DNA of 55,527 nucleotides from Bacteroidia bacterium. GTDB lineage: Bacteria; Bacteroidota; Bacteroidia; AKYH767-A; OLB10. The stretch is taken from positions 1 through 55,527 of the forward strand of contig JAEUTI010000080.1 of assembly GCA_016788065.1 (NCBI GenBank). Reading direction: 5' to 3'. Numbering within the stretch: position 1 is the stretch's first letter; the number at the start of each line of letters is the position of its first letter. Below are positions 25,385-33,528 of this stretch, one piece after another. A program made the translations under genes and the position numbers. The notes beneath the pieces are model-generated. The model was not told where the DNA came from and ran no database searches. It saw only the letters and a list, made by a program, of their open reading frames with translations.

Positions 25385-25798
25385 ATGAAAAGAAAAGCAA
25401 CTGCTGTCTGGAACGGCCCCGGCAAAACCGGCAAAGGCAATCTGACAACCCAATCGGGTGTACTTAATACTGCTCAATACTCATTTGGCTCTCGTTTTGA
25501 AGAGGGTATAGGTACTAATCCTGAGGAACTTATAGCTGCTGCTCATGCCGGCTGTTTCTCAATGAAGCTAAGTTTTGTGCTTGGTGCTGCAGGTTTTGAA
25601 CCTACATCCATTGAAACGGAATGTGGAATCACTCTTGAAAACGGAGCAATCACCAATTCTCACCTGAAAGTGGCTGCTGTTGTTCCGGGAATCGGCGCTG
25701 ATGCCTTCACCAAATGTGTTGAAGAAGCTGCAACAACCTGTCCCATTTCAAAATCGCTGAATACGAATATCACACACGAATCTACGTTAAACGCGTAA
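25385..25798 (+). CDS. OsmC family peroxiredoxin
   Basis: A 137-residue OsmC-type hydroperoxide reductase. The ATG at 25385 is chosen; a TTG 30 bases upstream is rejected. Peroxidatic and resolving cysteines are in 'AAAHAGCFSMKLSFVL' and 'CVEEAATTCPISKSLNTNI'. 'GSRFEEGIGTNPEELIAAAHAGCF' is the hallmark of the family, with an N-terminal 'KATAVWNGPGKTGKGNLTT'. These enzymes reduce organic hydroperoxides. It is followed by a terminator and a separate MFS gene. Confidence 0.95.
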   Translation: MKRKATAVWNGPGKTGKGNLTTQSGVLNTAQYSFGSRFEEGIGTNPEELIAAAHAGCFSMKLSFVLGAAGFEPTSIETECGITLENGAITNSHLKVAAVVPGIGADAFTKCVEEAATTCPISKSLNTNITHESTLNA

Positions 25799-25814
25799 TT
25801 CAATCAGTTTAATT

Positions 25815-25860
25815 ATCCCGGAGGGTATCTGACTGATTGCCTTCCGGGATTTTAGTTTTT
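25815..25860 (+). terminator. Terminator after OsmC
   Basis: ATCCCGGAGGG at 25815-25825 can pair with CCTTCCGGGAT at 25840-25850 (one mismatch), and a T-rich stretch (TTTAGTTTTTT) follows. It sits 17 bases after the osmC stop. Confidence 0.75.
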
Positions 25861-25922
25861 TATCCGGCTACAGCCGAAAAAAGCATTCAGACCATGACAA
25901 GCTGTTTGCACTTTAACACCCT

Positions 25923-27113
25923 ATGAAATTTAACGAAAAGACAGTTCTTTTTACACTGGCCGCAATACAGTTTACACACATCATGGATTTCATGATTGTG
26001 ATGCCTTTGGGTCCGCAATTGATGCGTATCTTTAACATAACTCCCCAGCAATTTGGCTTCATAGTGGCCAGCTACACCATTGCTGCGGGCATCTTTGGTT
26101 TCGCAGCTGCATTTTTCATTGACCGTTTCGACAGACGAAAAGCGTTGTTGGTTTGCTATTCCGGATTCGCTATTGGAACTATTGCCTGTGCCTTATCTCC
26201 CGGCTATGAAATGTTGCTGTTTGCGCGGATGGCAACCGGTGCTTTCGGAGGAATTATTGGAACATTAGTGCTATCCATTATCGGTGATCTGATTCCGTTC
26301 GAACGCAGGGCATCGGCAATGGGAATGGTGATGATGGCATTCTCGCTGGCATCCGTTTTTGGTGTGCCTTTTGGTTTATTTCTCTCCAATCAGTTTAACT
26401 GGCATGCTCCGTTTTTATTATTAGGCGGGTTGGGAGGAGTCATTTTATTTTTTATTTACAGAAATATTCCATCTATCACTTCTCACATTCAACATGCATC
26501 TGTCAGACAAAATCCGCTGGTGATGGTGAAGGAAATTGTCAGCGATTCGAATCACCTGGTTGCTTTGTCGGTGATGTTATTTTTGATGTTGGGACAATTC
26601 ACGGTCATTCCATATATCAGTCCATATATGGTTTCCAATGTTGGATTTTCCGAATCACAATTACCCTATATTTATCTCGCAGGTGGTTTGGCGAGTATGA
26701 TTTCGATGCCGTTGATTGGCAAGCTGGCTGATAAATACGGGAAGCTGCGGATATTCACCATTTTTATTTTTGCATCACTGATACCAATTTATCTGATCAC
26801 CAACATTCAAATGGTTTCATTGCCTGTAGCATTAGCCGTAACAACATTATTCTTTATTGTGATGGGAGGAAGGTCGATACCGGCAACTACCATGATTAGT
26901 GCAGCAGTTGAACCTAAAAACCGGGGAAGTTTCATGAGTTTGAATACTGCGGTTCAGCAATTATCGGCGGGACTAGCTTCCTTTATCGGTGGACTTATAA
27001 TGGTAAAAAGCAGTAATGGCACAATGGAAAACTACGAAATAATCGGATACATTGCAATTGTGTCGAGTATGTTTTGTCTTTTCGCCGCGAGAAGTATAAA
27101 AACGCGATCCTGA
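25923..27113 (+). CDS. MFS transporter
   Basis: A 396-residue major facilitator with twelve predicted transmembrane helices. The loop 2-3 motif appears as 'FFIDRFDRRKALL' (about 65-77), and the matching C-terminal-half loop as 'GKLADKYGKLRIF'. It most resembles the DHA1 drug-proton antiporter group (AraJ/YdhP-like), with 'RMATGAFGGIIGTLVLSIIGDLIP' in helix 4. A substrate cannot be deduced. The ATG at 25923 follows a hydrophilic leader of a few residues. Its end is 7 bases from the convergent LysM gene, so they share no transcript. Confidence 0.88.
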   Translation: MKFNEKTVLFTLAAIQFTHIMDFMIVMPLGPQLMRIFNITPQQFGFIVASYTIAAGIFGFAAAFFIDRFDRRKALLVCYSGFAIGTIACALSPGYEMLLFARMATGAFGGIIGTLVLSIIGDLIPFERRASAMGMVMMAFSLASVFGVPFGLFLSNQFNWHAPFLLLGGLGGVILFFIYRNIPSITSHIQHASVRQNPLVMVKEIVSDSNHLVALSVMLFLMLGQFTVIPYISPYMVSNVGFSESQLPYIYLAGGLASMISMPLIGKLADKYGKLRIFTIFIFASLIPIYLITNIQMVSLPVALAVTTLFFIVMGGRSIPATTMISAAVEPKNRGSFMSLNTAVQQLSAGLASFIGGLIMVKSSNGTMENYEIIGYIAIVSSMFCLFAARSIKTRS

Positions 27114-27120
27114 AAAAGGC

Positions 27121-28086
27121 TTATTGCATCAAACCGTAACTCACTTCAACCTGATAGTGTGCATCAAGAGCATTTAGTTTATTAGAAACTGCTTGTGAAA
27201 CTTTGATGATTACATTATCATTGTCGCCGGTATCAGGAAGCACACCAACTATTTTTACATATACAAATTGGTTGTTCATCCGGTTGGTTACTTTCATAAT
27301 TGTTCCAATAGGAGCAGTGCGGTGTAAACCATAATATTTATCCTGGTTAACTTGTCCATCCTGGATCCACGAAGCAATACCAGTTTCAGTAACCTGCATC
27401 AGAGTTTTGCCGCCATTCGCTTTTTTTACCGGAGATACCGACTTGGTTGCTTTTTCAGAAAAGGAATTTTCAGAAGCAGGGTTAACTTTCTCAGTGACAT
27501 TTTCAGGTTTGCCTGAAACAGGTTGAACTGCATTTACCTGTTTTGAATTATCATTTTTGGAGATATATCTCACAATCAATTTTTGACCATTGTGCAAAGC
27601 ATCAGAAGTCAAATTATTATATTGCTTAATATCTTCAACTTTTTGTTCAAATCGTTTTGCAATACTGTAAAGTGTTTCCCCTTGTTTTACCGTGTACATC
27701 ACCGGTGTTTGTGTGGCAGGAGTGGTTGCAGCTGCTTTGACAGGTGCAACAGGATTATCCTTTGGTTTGGTAGTTGCTACTTTAGGTTCAGAAATGGAAG
27801 TTGGCTCCGATTTTACAGAAACTGGAATATTTATGATTTGACCAATTTTAAGATCTTCAACTCCTTTATTGAATGATTTTAGTTCATCAAGATCGCAATT
27901 GTACCGTTTTGTTAGGGAAATCCAGGTCTCTTTTGGTTCAATTTTATGCAAAATAAACTTCTTTCCATCCATCCACTTTACCCTGATAGAATCAGCACCG
28001 GCAAAGGTTTCAGCCTGAGATACAGTGCTATTCATGCAACCCAAAATGGTAATCAGAAAGAATATAATCGAAATTCGTTGAATCAT
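27121..28086 (-). CDS. LysM and RlpA-like double-psi barrel secreted protein
   Basis: 321 residues from the ATG at 28086 (in-frame TTG at 28113 not favoured). A signal peptide is followed by two LysM domains, one divergent (about 48-85, ending 'LKIGQIINIPV') and one canonical ('YTVKQGETLYSIAKRFEQKVEDIKQYNNL'). A low-complexity linker follows, then a C-terminal RlpA-like double-psi beta-barrel ('ETGIASWI ... YGLHRTAPIGTIMKVTNRMN'). RlpA-type proteins bind or cleave peptidoglycan lacking peptide stems. The N-terminus has a Cys in 'ITILGCMNST' that could be a lipobox. Probably periplasmic or outer-membrane attached, acting on cell wall during division or growth. Confidence 0.88.
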   Translation of the reverse strand: MIQRISIIFFLITILGCMNSTVSQAETFAGADSIRVKWMDGKKFILHKIEPKETWISLTKRYNCDLDELKSFNKGVEDLKIGQIINIPVSVKSEPTSISEPKVATTKPKDNPVAPVKAAATTPATQTPVMYTVKQGETLYSIAKRFEQKVEDIKQYNNLTSDALHNGQKLIVRYISKNDNSKQVNAVQPVSGKPENVTEKVNPASENSFSEKATKSVSPVKKANGGKTLMQVTETGIASWIQDGQVNQDKYYGLHRTAPIGTIMKVTNRMNNQFVYVKIVGVLPDTGDNDNVIIKVSQAVSNKLNALDAHYQVEVSYGLMQ

Positions 28087-28171
28087 TGCAGAGTACGTCT
28101 TAATTTTACACAATTATAGATTTAAACAATCAGCCTGTGCGGTTGGATAGCAAATGATTATTAACAAAGAA

Positions 28172-28188
28172 ATTAACAGTGTGTTAAT
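28172..28188. promoter_or_regulatory. Inverted repeat between the LysM and NfeD genes
   Basis: ATTAACA (28172-28178) and TGTTAAT (28182-28188) are exact reverse complements with GTG between. It lies between two divergent genes, 26 bases before the NfeD start. It could be an operator; the DNA is AT-rich, so chance cannot be excluded. Confidence 0.4.
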
Positions 28189-28213
28189 AAGTTGTAATTC
28201 ATACATTAACAAG

Positions 28214-29578
28214 ATGTTCCAACTTAAATTGCATAGAATAACGCTGCTTTCACTGCTTTTGGTGTGGATGCTTCCACTTTTTGGAGTGAGTCAGGATAGC
28301 CTGATTTACAAAATTGATATTCGGGAAGAAATTGGACCCGGTATCGTGCGAAAGGTGAATAAAGCTTTTATTGAAGCAGAAAACTTAAAGGCCGATGCTA
28401 TTTTGCTCCACATCAATACGTATGGTGGTTTATTGGATGCAGCTGATAGCATCAGAACAAGGATATTAAATTCTAAAATTCCGGTTATTGCATTTGTCGA
28501 TAATAATGCTGCCTCGGCCGGAGCACTTATATCTATTGCCTGCAATGAAATATACATGCGATCGGGTGCCAGCATGGGAGCTGCTACTGTTGTTGATGCT
28601 AATGCAGCGGTTTTACCTGATAAGTACCAATCGTACATGCGCGCCATGATGCGCACCACCGCAGAAAAAAGGGGAAGGGATCCCAGGATTGCTGAAGCAA
28701 TGGTAGATTCACGAACTTATATTCCAGGTGTAAATGATTCCGGCAAAGTGCTTACTTTCACAACTACAGAAGCAATAAAAAACGGTTATTGTAATGGTGA
28801 GGCTGAATCGGTAGAGGAAGTTTTGAAGGTTTCGAATCGGTCAACATTCCGGGTGGCAAATTATCAGCCTACTTTTCTCGATAATCTGATATCGATTCTG
28901 GTTAATCCTGCAGTCAGTGGAATTTTGCTGTTGCTGATGCTGGGTGGGATCTATTTTGAATTGCAGACTCCCGGAATTGGTTTTCCGCTCTTAGCCGCAT
29001 TTATAGCTGCTATTTTATATTTTGCTCCCTTGTATCTGGAAGGATTAGCCGCAAATTGGGAAATATTGATGGCAGTTATTGGATTAGCCTTGCTGGCAAT
29101 AGAAATATTTGTGCTTCCCGGATTTGGTATTGCCGGTATTTCCGGATTAATCTTATTGGTAACTGCGTTCACCATAAGCATGGTAGGTAACGATGGATTC
29201 GATTTCGAAATGGTGGACAAAAATGACCTTTTACGTTCTCTGGCAATTGTGCTATTAGCAACCCTGGGTGGGGTATTGGTAGCTGTATTTTCTGCAGGCA
29301 GTATTGTCAATTCCCGGAGGTTCGCAAAAATGGTACATTCAGGGGAAATGAAGGCATCTGAAGGCTTTGTTTCAACCGATAACACCCAAACAACTTTAGT
29401 GGGTAAAACCGGCATTACTATTTCATTTTTAAGACCTTCCGGCAAAGTAACCATTGACGGAAAAGCATATTCCGCCAATGCAGAATCGGGATTTATTGAA
29501 ACGGGCAAGGAAATTGTAGTATCCCGTTTTGACGGACTCAATATTTGGGTTCGCGAAACCGAAAATCAACCAGTATGA
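28214..29578 (+). CDS. NfeD family membrane-bound ClpP-class serine protease
   Basis: 454 residues from the ATG at 28214, where a signal peptide begins; in-frame starts upstream at 28154 are unlikely. A ClpP/crotonase-fold protease domain follows (about 30-225), with the nucleophile in 'NNAASAGALISIA' and 'RSGASMGAATVV'. A set of four to five transmembrane helices (about 235-350) comes next, then a C-terminal NfeD OB-fold domain ('GKTGITISFLRPSGKVTIDGKAYSANAESGFI'). Such proteins cleave stomatin-like partners; none is encoded nearby. The stop overlaps the start of the next gene (ATGA), which implies translational coupling. Confidence 0.93.
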   Translation: MFQLKLHRITLLSLLLVWMLPLFGVSQDSLIYKIDIREEIGPGIVRKVNKAFIEAENLKADAILLHINTYGGLLDAADSIRTRILNSKIPVIAFVDNNAASAGALISIACNEIYMRSGASMGAATVVDANAAVLPDKYQSYMRAMMRTTAEKRGRDPRIAEAMVDSRTYIPGVNDSGKVLTFTTTEAIKNGYCNGEAESVEEVLKVSNRSTFRVANYQPTFLDNLISILVNPAVSGILLLLMLGGIYFELQTPGIGFPLLAAFIAAILYFAPLYLEGLAANWEILMAVIGLALLAIEIFVLPGFGIAGISGLILLVTAFTISMVGNDGFDFEMVDKNDLLRSLAIVLLATLGGVLVAVFSAGSIVNSRRFAKMVHSGEMKASEGFVSTDNTQTTLVGKTGITISFLRPSGKVTIDGKAYSANAESGFIETGKEIVVSRFDGLNIWVRETENQPV

Positions 29579-30108
29579 AAAAGTATCTCGTAATTGCCTT
29601 TCTGATAATTTTGGGAAATACAAAACCCGTAAATGCCCAATTTGAAACAGAAACAACATCGGCTGCACCTTTGTCATTAGGAATGGATAGTGCCCGAAAA
29701 ACAAGTATTCTTATTTATCCCGGATTTGGTGTTAGTTTGATCAGAAATGAATTGGCTCCGGTTTTCTACATAAATCTCGGATTCAACCACAAAGAACGCT
29801 ATGAAGTAAATATCAATACATCCAGCTTTTTCTTTTTTGAACGTCAGTTAGATAAAAGCTATGAAATCAACCGAAATACTTTTGTGAATGCTGAGTTTCT
29901 GCTAAATTTTTCACCCTTCAACAGAACTATTAAAAACTGGAATGGTCTGGGAGTAGGTTATCTGGTAGAATCAAAAGGACAATACTTTCAGGATGCAACT
30001 ATGATGGTTTATTACAAACGCAGACTTAAGCATATTGCAATTATGCCCGGATTGGTAATAGCAGATGATTTTAAGGAAGTATTTCCGGTGATCTCGATAA
30101 AACTATAA
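29575..30108 (+). CDS. Outer-membrane-type protein of unknown function, coupled to NfeD
   Basis: 177 residues from the ATG at 29575, which shares ATGA with the NfeD stop. A signal peptide (KKYLVIAFLIILGNTKPVNAQ) is followed by alternating hydrophobic/polar strands ('SILIYPGFGVSLI', 'FYINLGFNHKERYEVNINTSS', 'MMVYYKRRLKHIAIMPGLVI'), suggesting a small beta-barrel or periplasmic beta protein. No family is recognised. A perfect terminator follows. Confidence 0.75.
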   Translation: MKKYLVIAFLIILGNTKPVNAQFETETTSAAPLSLGMDSARKTSILIYPGFGVSLIRNELAPVFYINLGFNHKERYEVNINTSSFFFFERQLDKSYEINRNTFVNAEFLLNFSPFNRTIKNWNGLGVGYLVESKGQYFQDATMMVYYKRRLKHIAIMPGLVIADDFKEVFPVISIKL

Positions 30109-30109
30109 T

Positions 30110-30137
30110 AAAAAAGACGGCCGAAGCCGTCTTTTTT
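30110..30137. terminator. Bidirectional terminator between the NfeD operon and kynA
   Basis: AAAAAAGACGGC, a CGAA tetraloop and GCCGTCTTTTTT form a perfect 12-bp stem. The A-run and T-run are symmetrical, so it can stop both converging transcripts. It overlaps the first base(s) of the kynA stop region. Confidence 0.92.
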
Positions 30138-31173
30138 ATTGATGTACGAAACCTAATCGTTTTTCAAGATCTATAGGCAACGCGGGTAGATTTCTTCGTT
30201 CAATAAGAAACGAATTCAATTCAGCAATTTCAGCAAAAATATAGTGCTTATCGAGTGCCGATTTGAGATAGTCTTTGCCACTGCTTCCTCCGGTTCCAAC
30301 ACGCATACCAATCATCCGGTGAACCATGTTCATATGACGGTACCGCCAGAGTGACAATAATTCATCTATTTCAAGCAACTGGTTTAAAAGTTGATAAGGA
30401 AGTTGTAAAATAGGGTAGTCGCGGTATAGCATTATAAACAAGGCAGCTCTGTTTGCTTTGTTCGAAAATCTTCTGTCGGCAACAAATTCTTTATCAAAAA
30501 ATAATTTTTCGAAACGCTCTACATTTTCAGTTTCGCCATGTGTGAGACTTGCTTTGTAGGCCAGTTTATAATCTTGCCAGAAATTATTTCCGGAACCATG
30601 TGATGCTTTAAATCCTTCCCACAAGCCGTTGTCATCGGCAAATGGCATGCGCTCCAACCATTTGTTGAGTTCTTCAATCACCGAAGTGTTTTCTTCTGTC
30701 AAGCGAATGGTTTCCTTATCTGCGGCATTTAATTGCGAAACATAATATTCCTTCCCAAAGCGGTGTTCCAGTTTAAGACCCAGCATGGCTTCCACAATTT
30801 TGAACTGGATACTTTGAAAGCCCGAAGCAGGTCGCAACAGGTTTCTGAAATCAAGAAAATCGAGTGGTGTCATTGTTTCCATAATGGAAAGCTGATGGAC
30901 AGCAACATCCAGAATAGTTCCAATACGCTTTAACCGATGTACAACCTGGTATAAGTCGGGAGAATTGTCATTGATTTCATTCTTTTTAAAAATGGAATGA
31001 ATCGATTTTAATTCATGGATGATTTGTTTAAACCATAATTCATATGATTGATGAATGATAATGAACAACATTTCATCGTGTGCATCAATCCCTTCTTTAT
31101 CACTTTCAGGATACTGTGCATCTAATATTTTCTGCAACTGGAGATACTCTCCGTAATAAACATCTTTTCTCAT
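30136..31173 (-). CDS. kynA: Tryptophan 2,3-dioxygenase
   Basis: A 345-residue heme enzyme that opens the indole ring of L-tryptophan to N-formylkynurenine, the first step of the kynurenine pathway. Motifs seen are 'YGEYLQLQKILDAQ', 'HDEMLFIIIHQSYELWFKQI' (substrate-contacting region), 'RYRHMNMVHRMIGMRVGTGGSSGKDYL' (heme-ligand His region) and 'PLDFLDFRNLLRPASGFQSIQF'. The length agrees with Bacteroidota homologues. No kynureninase or kynurenine monooxygenase lies in the window. nadC is present about 18 kb away. A TACTTTTG -7 element lies about 25 bases upstream. Confidence 0.96.
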   Translation of the reverse strand: MRKDVYYGEYLQLQKILDAQYPESDKEGIDAHDEMLFIIIHQSYELWFKQIIHELKSIHSIFKKNEINDNSPDLYQVVHRLKRIGTILDVAVHQLSIMETMTPLDFLDFRNLLRPASGFQSIQFKIVEAMLGLKLEHRFGKEYYVSQLNAADKETIRLTEENTSVIEELNKWLERMPFADDNGLWEGFKASHGSGNNFWQDYKLAYKASLTHGETENVERFEKLFFDKEFVADRRFSNKANRAALFIMLYRDYPILQLPYQLLNQLLEIDELLSLWRYRHMNMVHRMIGMRVGTGGSSGKDYLKSALDKHYIFAEIAELNSFLIERRNLPALPIDLEKRLGFVHQ

Positions 31174-31196
31174 GGAATTCTACTTGATTGATGGCT

Positions 31197-31204
31197 CAAA
31201 AGTA
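31197..31204 (-). promoter_or_regulatory. kynA -7 promoter element
   Basis: TACTTTTG on the minus strand fits TAnnTTTG, with about 23 bases between it and the ATG at 31173. No clear TTG at -33 was seen. Confidence 0.35.
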
Positions 31205-31222
31205 ACTAAAATACCTGTTAAA

Positions 31223-32695
31223 CTATAGATTTGAAACCGATTGGTTTTTCCTGACGGATATGAGTGCAAGTCCCGCAAAGGTGATGCATCCGTTTACGAT
31301 CAGCATTTCAAATCCGAATTTATAGCCATCCCACCACAGTGGGGCATTTTCGTTGATGAAATAGGCAATGGCAGGGGAGATTACACAAACCACCGGAACC
31401 CATTTATCTCTGATATTCAATTTAGTGAGGAATCCAAAAGCAAATAATCCCAGCAACGGACCATAGGTGTAGCCGGCAACTTTAAATAGATTACGGATAA
31501 CGGCATCATCATTAATAACCCGGAACAGTACTATCATTAGCAGCAAAATAATCGCAAATGAAAGATGCACCCAGTGTCGTGTTCTTTTAAGTTCCTGTTC
31601 TGTGATATCCGGCTTTTTATTGAGACGTAAAAAATCGAAACAAAATGCGGTTGTCAGTGCCGTTAAAGCGCCATCGGCACTTGGATAAGCAGCAGAAATT
31701 AATCCGATTAAGAACAATAGTCCAATAAATGGTCCCAGATGATTCAATGCAATATCAGGGAATAAATTGTCGGTATGTTTAGGATCAATAACCATATTGT
31801 TTTGTGTGGCATAAAATACCAGCACAGCACCCAGAACTAAAAAGAGGAAATTTACCACTACCAGCACAATGGAAAAGGTGAACATATTTTTTTTAGCTTC
31901 TCCAATATTTTTACAACTGAGATTTTTCTGCATCATTTCCTGATCGAGACCGGTCATGGCAATTGCTATGAATGCACCACCCAGAAAATTTTTCCAGAAA
32001 TAATTTGGTGAAAGGGTGTCGTCGACATACATCTTTGACAAATCGCTGCTCATTACTTTACCCAACAAATCACCCAGTCCGATCCCTAAATGATCGGAAA
32101 TAAAGATTACAGAAAATATAACGGTTATTAACATGAAGGTTGTTTGAAGGGTATCAGTCCATACAATGGTCTTGACCCCTCCTTTGTAAGTGTAGAGCAA
32201 AATCAGCACCATAAAAACGGCAACCGTAACAATAAACGGAATCCCCATGGCATCAAAAACAAAGGTTTGAAGTGCGTTAATTACAATGTAAATGCGGAAG
32301 GAGGCGCCGATTGTTCGGGAAAGAATAAAGAAAAACGATCCTGTTTTGTAGGAAGCATTCCCAAACCTTGTTTCCAGATAAGTGTAAATGGAAGTGAGGT
32401 TCATTTTGTAGTACACGGGCATCAATACCATCGCAATGACCGAATAACCAATCAGATAGCCGAAAACAACCTGCATATAACTGAATTGCGTAGTTGCTAC
32501 AGCACCCGGCACCGACATAAAAGTTACCCCCGACAAACTGGCGCCGATCATTCCATAGGCAACGATGTACCATTTGGATGATTTATTTCCAATGAAATAG
32601 GATTCATTATCGGCATTGCGGCTGGTTATCCAAACAACCAGAAATAGCAGTGCAGAATAGGCTGCAATCACCGTTAATATCAGTTCAGGCGACAT
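31223..32695 (-). CDS. Sodium:solute symporter (SSS family)
   Basis: 490 residues from the ATG at 32695 (TTG at 32719 rejected). Thirteen predicted transmembrane segments. Family features are 'NESYFIGNKSSKWYIVAYGMIGASLSGVTFMSVPG' (TM1-2 region) and 'DQEMMQKNLSCKNIGEAKKNMF'. 'ISAAYPSADGALTALTTAFCFDF' carries the sodium-site TM8. The substrate is not evident. It is upstream of kynA on the same strand with about 50 bases between, so they may share a transcript, but a kynA promoter-like element also exists. Confidence 0.92.
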   Translation of the reverse strand: MSPELILTVIAAYSALLFLVVWITSRNADNESYFIGNKSSKWYIVAYGMIGASLSGVTFMSVPGAVATTQFSYMQVVFGYLIGYSVIAMVLMPVYYKMNLTSIYTYLETRFGNASYKTGSFFFILSRTIGASFRIYIVINALQTFVFDAMGIPFIVTVAVFMVLILLYTYKGGVKTIVWTDTLQTTFMLITVIFSVIFISDHLGIGLGDLLGKVMSSDLSKMYVDDTLSPNYFWKNFLGGAFIAIAMTGLDQEMMQKNLSCKNIGEAKKNMFTFSIVLVVVNFLFLVLGAVLVFYATQNNMVIDPKHTDNLFPDIALNHLGPFIGLLFLIGLISAAYPSADGALTALTTAFCFDFLRLNKKPDITEQELKRTRHWVHLSFAIILLLMIVLFRVINDDAVIRNLFKVAGYTYGPLLGLFAFGFLTKLNIRDKWVPVVCVISPAIAYFINENAPLWWDGYKFGFEMLIVNGCITFAGLALISVRKNQSVSNL

Positions 32696-32832
32696 ATTGG
32701 GGTCTTTTTTTGATTCCAAACAAAGAAAATGAAATAACCGCCTTACTTAGGCTTCGTCGGAATATCCCTATTAACAAAGTTTTACACAGTAATTGAGGTT
32801 CCGGAAATTGTGTTTTCTTCATGGAAAATCAA

Positions 32833-32840
32833 TAACTTTG
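32833..32840 (+). promoter_or_regulatory. recR -7 promoter element
   Basis: TAACTTTG fits TAnnTTTG. A TTG at 32808-32810 lies 22 bases upstream, within the allowed spacer range. It places transcription start after codon positions suggested by the longer frame and so supports the GTG start at 32862. Confidence 0.45.
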
Positions 32841-32861
32841 GGCTGTTATTCGAAAGAGCCT

Positions 32862-33482
32862 GTGCAGCACTATCCATCCAAACTATTAGAGTCAGCCGTT
32901 AATGAGTTTTCCCGTTTGCCCGGAGTTGGTCGAAAGACTGCTTTGAGGTTGGTATTGCATTTATTGAGACAGGCTCCTGCTGATGTGGACCGTTTCGGAA
33001 ATTCCCTGATGAAGCTTCGTAGTGAGGTCAAATATTGCACTGTTTGCAATAACATAACCGATGCCGATGTTTGTGCTATTTGTAAAGATACCCGTCGGGA
33101 TGCCGGATTGGTAATGGTAGTGGAAGATATCAGAGATGTGATGGCAGTTGAAAATACCGGTCAATACCGGGGCTTGTATCATATTTTAGGTGGTATTCTG
33201 AATCCTATGGATGGAATAGGGCCGGAGCAATTAAATATTGAAAGCCTGCTCAGCCGGGTTTCGTCAGGTGAAGTGAGGGAAGTAATTATGGCTTTGAGCA
33301 CCACCATGGAGGGAGATACCACGGTATTTTATCTGTTCCGCAAACTAAGTCCATTTCAACTTCCGGTGACCACCATAGCCAGAGGTATAGCTATTGGCGG
33401 CGAGCTGGAGTATGCCGATGAAGTTACTCTGGGCCGTTCTATTTTAAATCGTACTCCGTATGAAAATGCGCTTGCCCGATAG
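32862..33482 (+). CDS. recR: Recombination mediator RecR
   Basis: 206 residues from a GTG at 32862; an in-frame TTG at 32793 would add 23 non-conserved residues and lies before the promoter element. RecR works with RecO/RecF to load RecA on gapped DNA. The helix-hairpin-helix '[28 protein letters not shown]' is followed by the Cys4 zinc finger ([16 protein letters not shown]) and the Toprim domain ('[29 protein letters not shown]'). The C-terminal '[30 protein letters not shown]' completes the domain set. Length matches the family (about 200). Confidence 0.96.
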   Translation: MQHYPSKLLESAVNEFSRLPGVGRKTALRLVLHLLRQAPADVDRFGNSLMKLRSEVKYCTVCNNITDADVCAICKDTRRDAGLVMVVEDIRDVMAVENTGQYRGLYHILGGILNPMDGIGPEQLNIESLLSRVSSGEVREVIMALSTTMEGDTTVFYLFRKLSPFQLPVTTIARGIAIGGELEYADEVTLGRSILNRTPYENALAR

Positions 33483-33528
33483 CAGGCTCGTAATTTCCTA
33501 AAGCGCAGCTGGTAAAACGGTTCAATCT

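Noticed and set aside
28306..29541. Antisense ORFs of 117 and 196 residues within the NfeD gene
   Set aside because: They mirror the codon bias of nfeD and show no domains or start context.
32144..32581. 145-residue plus-strand ORF inside the sodium:solute symporter gene
   Set aside because: Antisense to a conserved membrane protein; His/Asn-rich composition is typical of shadow frames.
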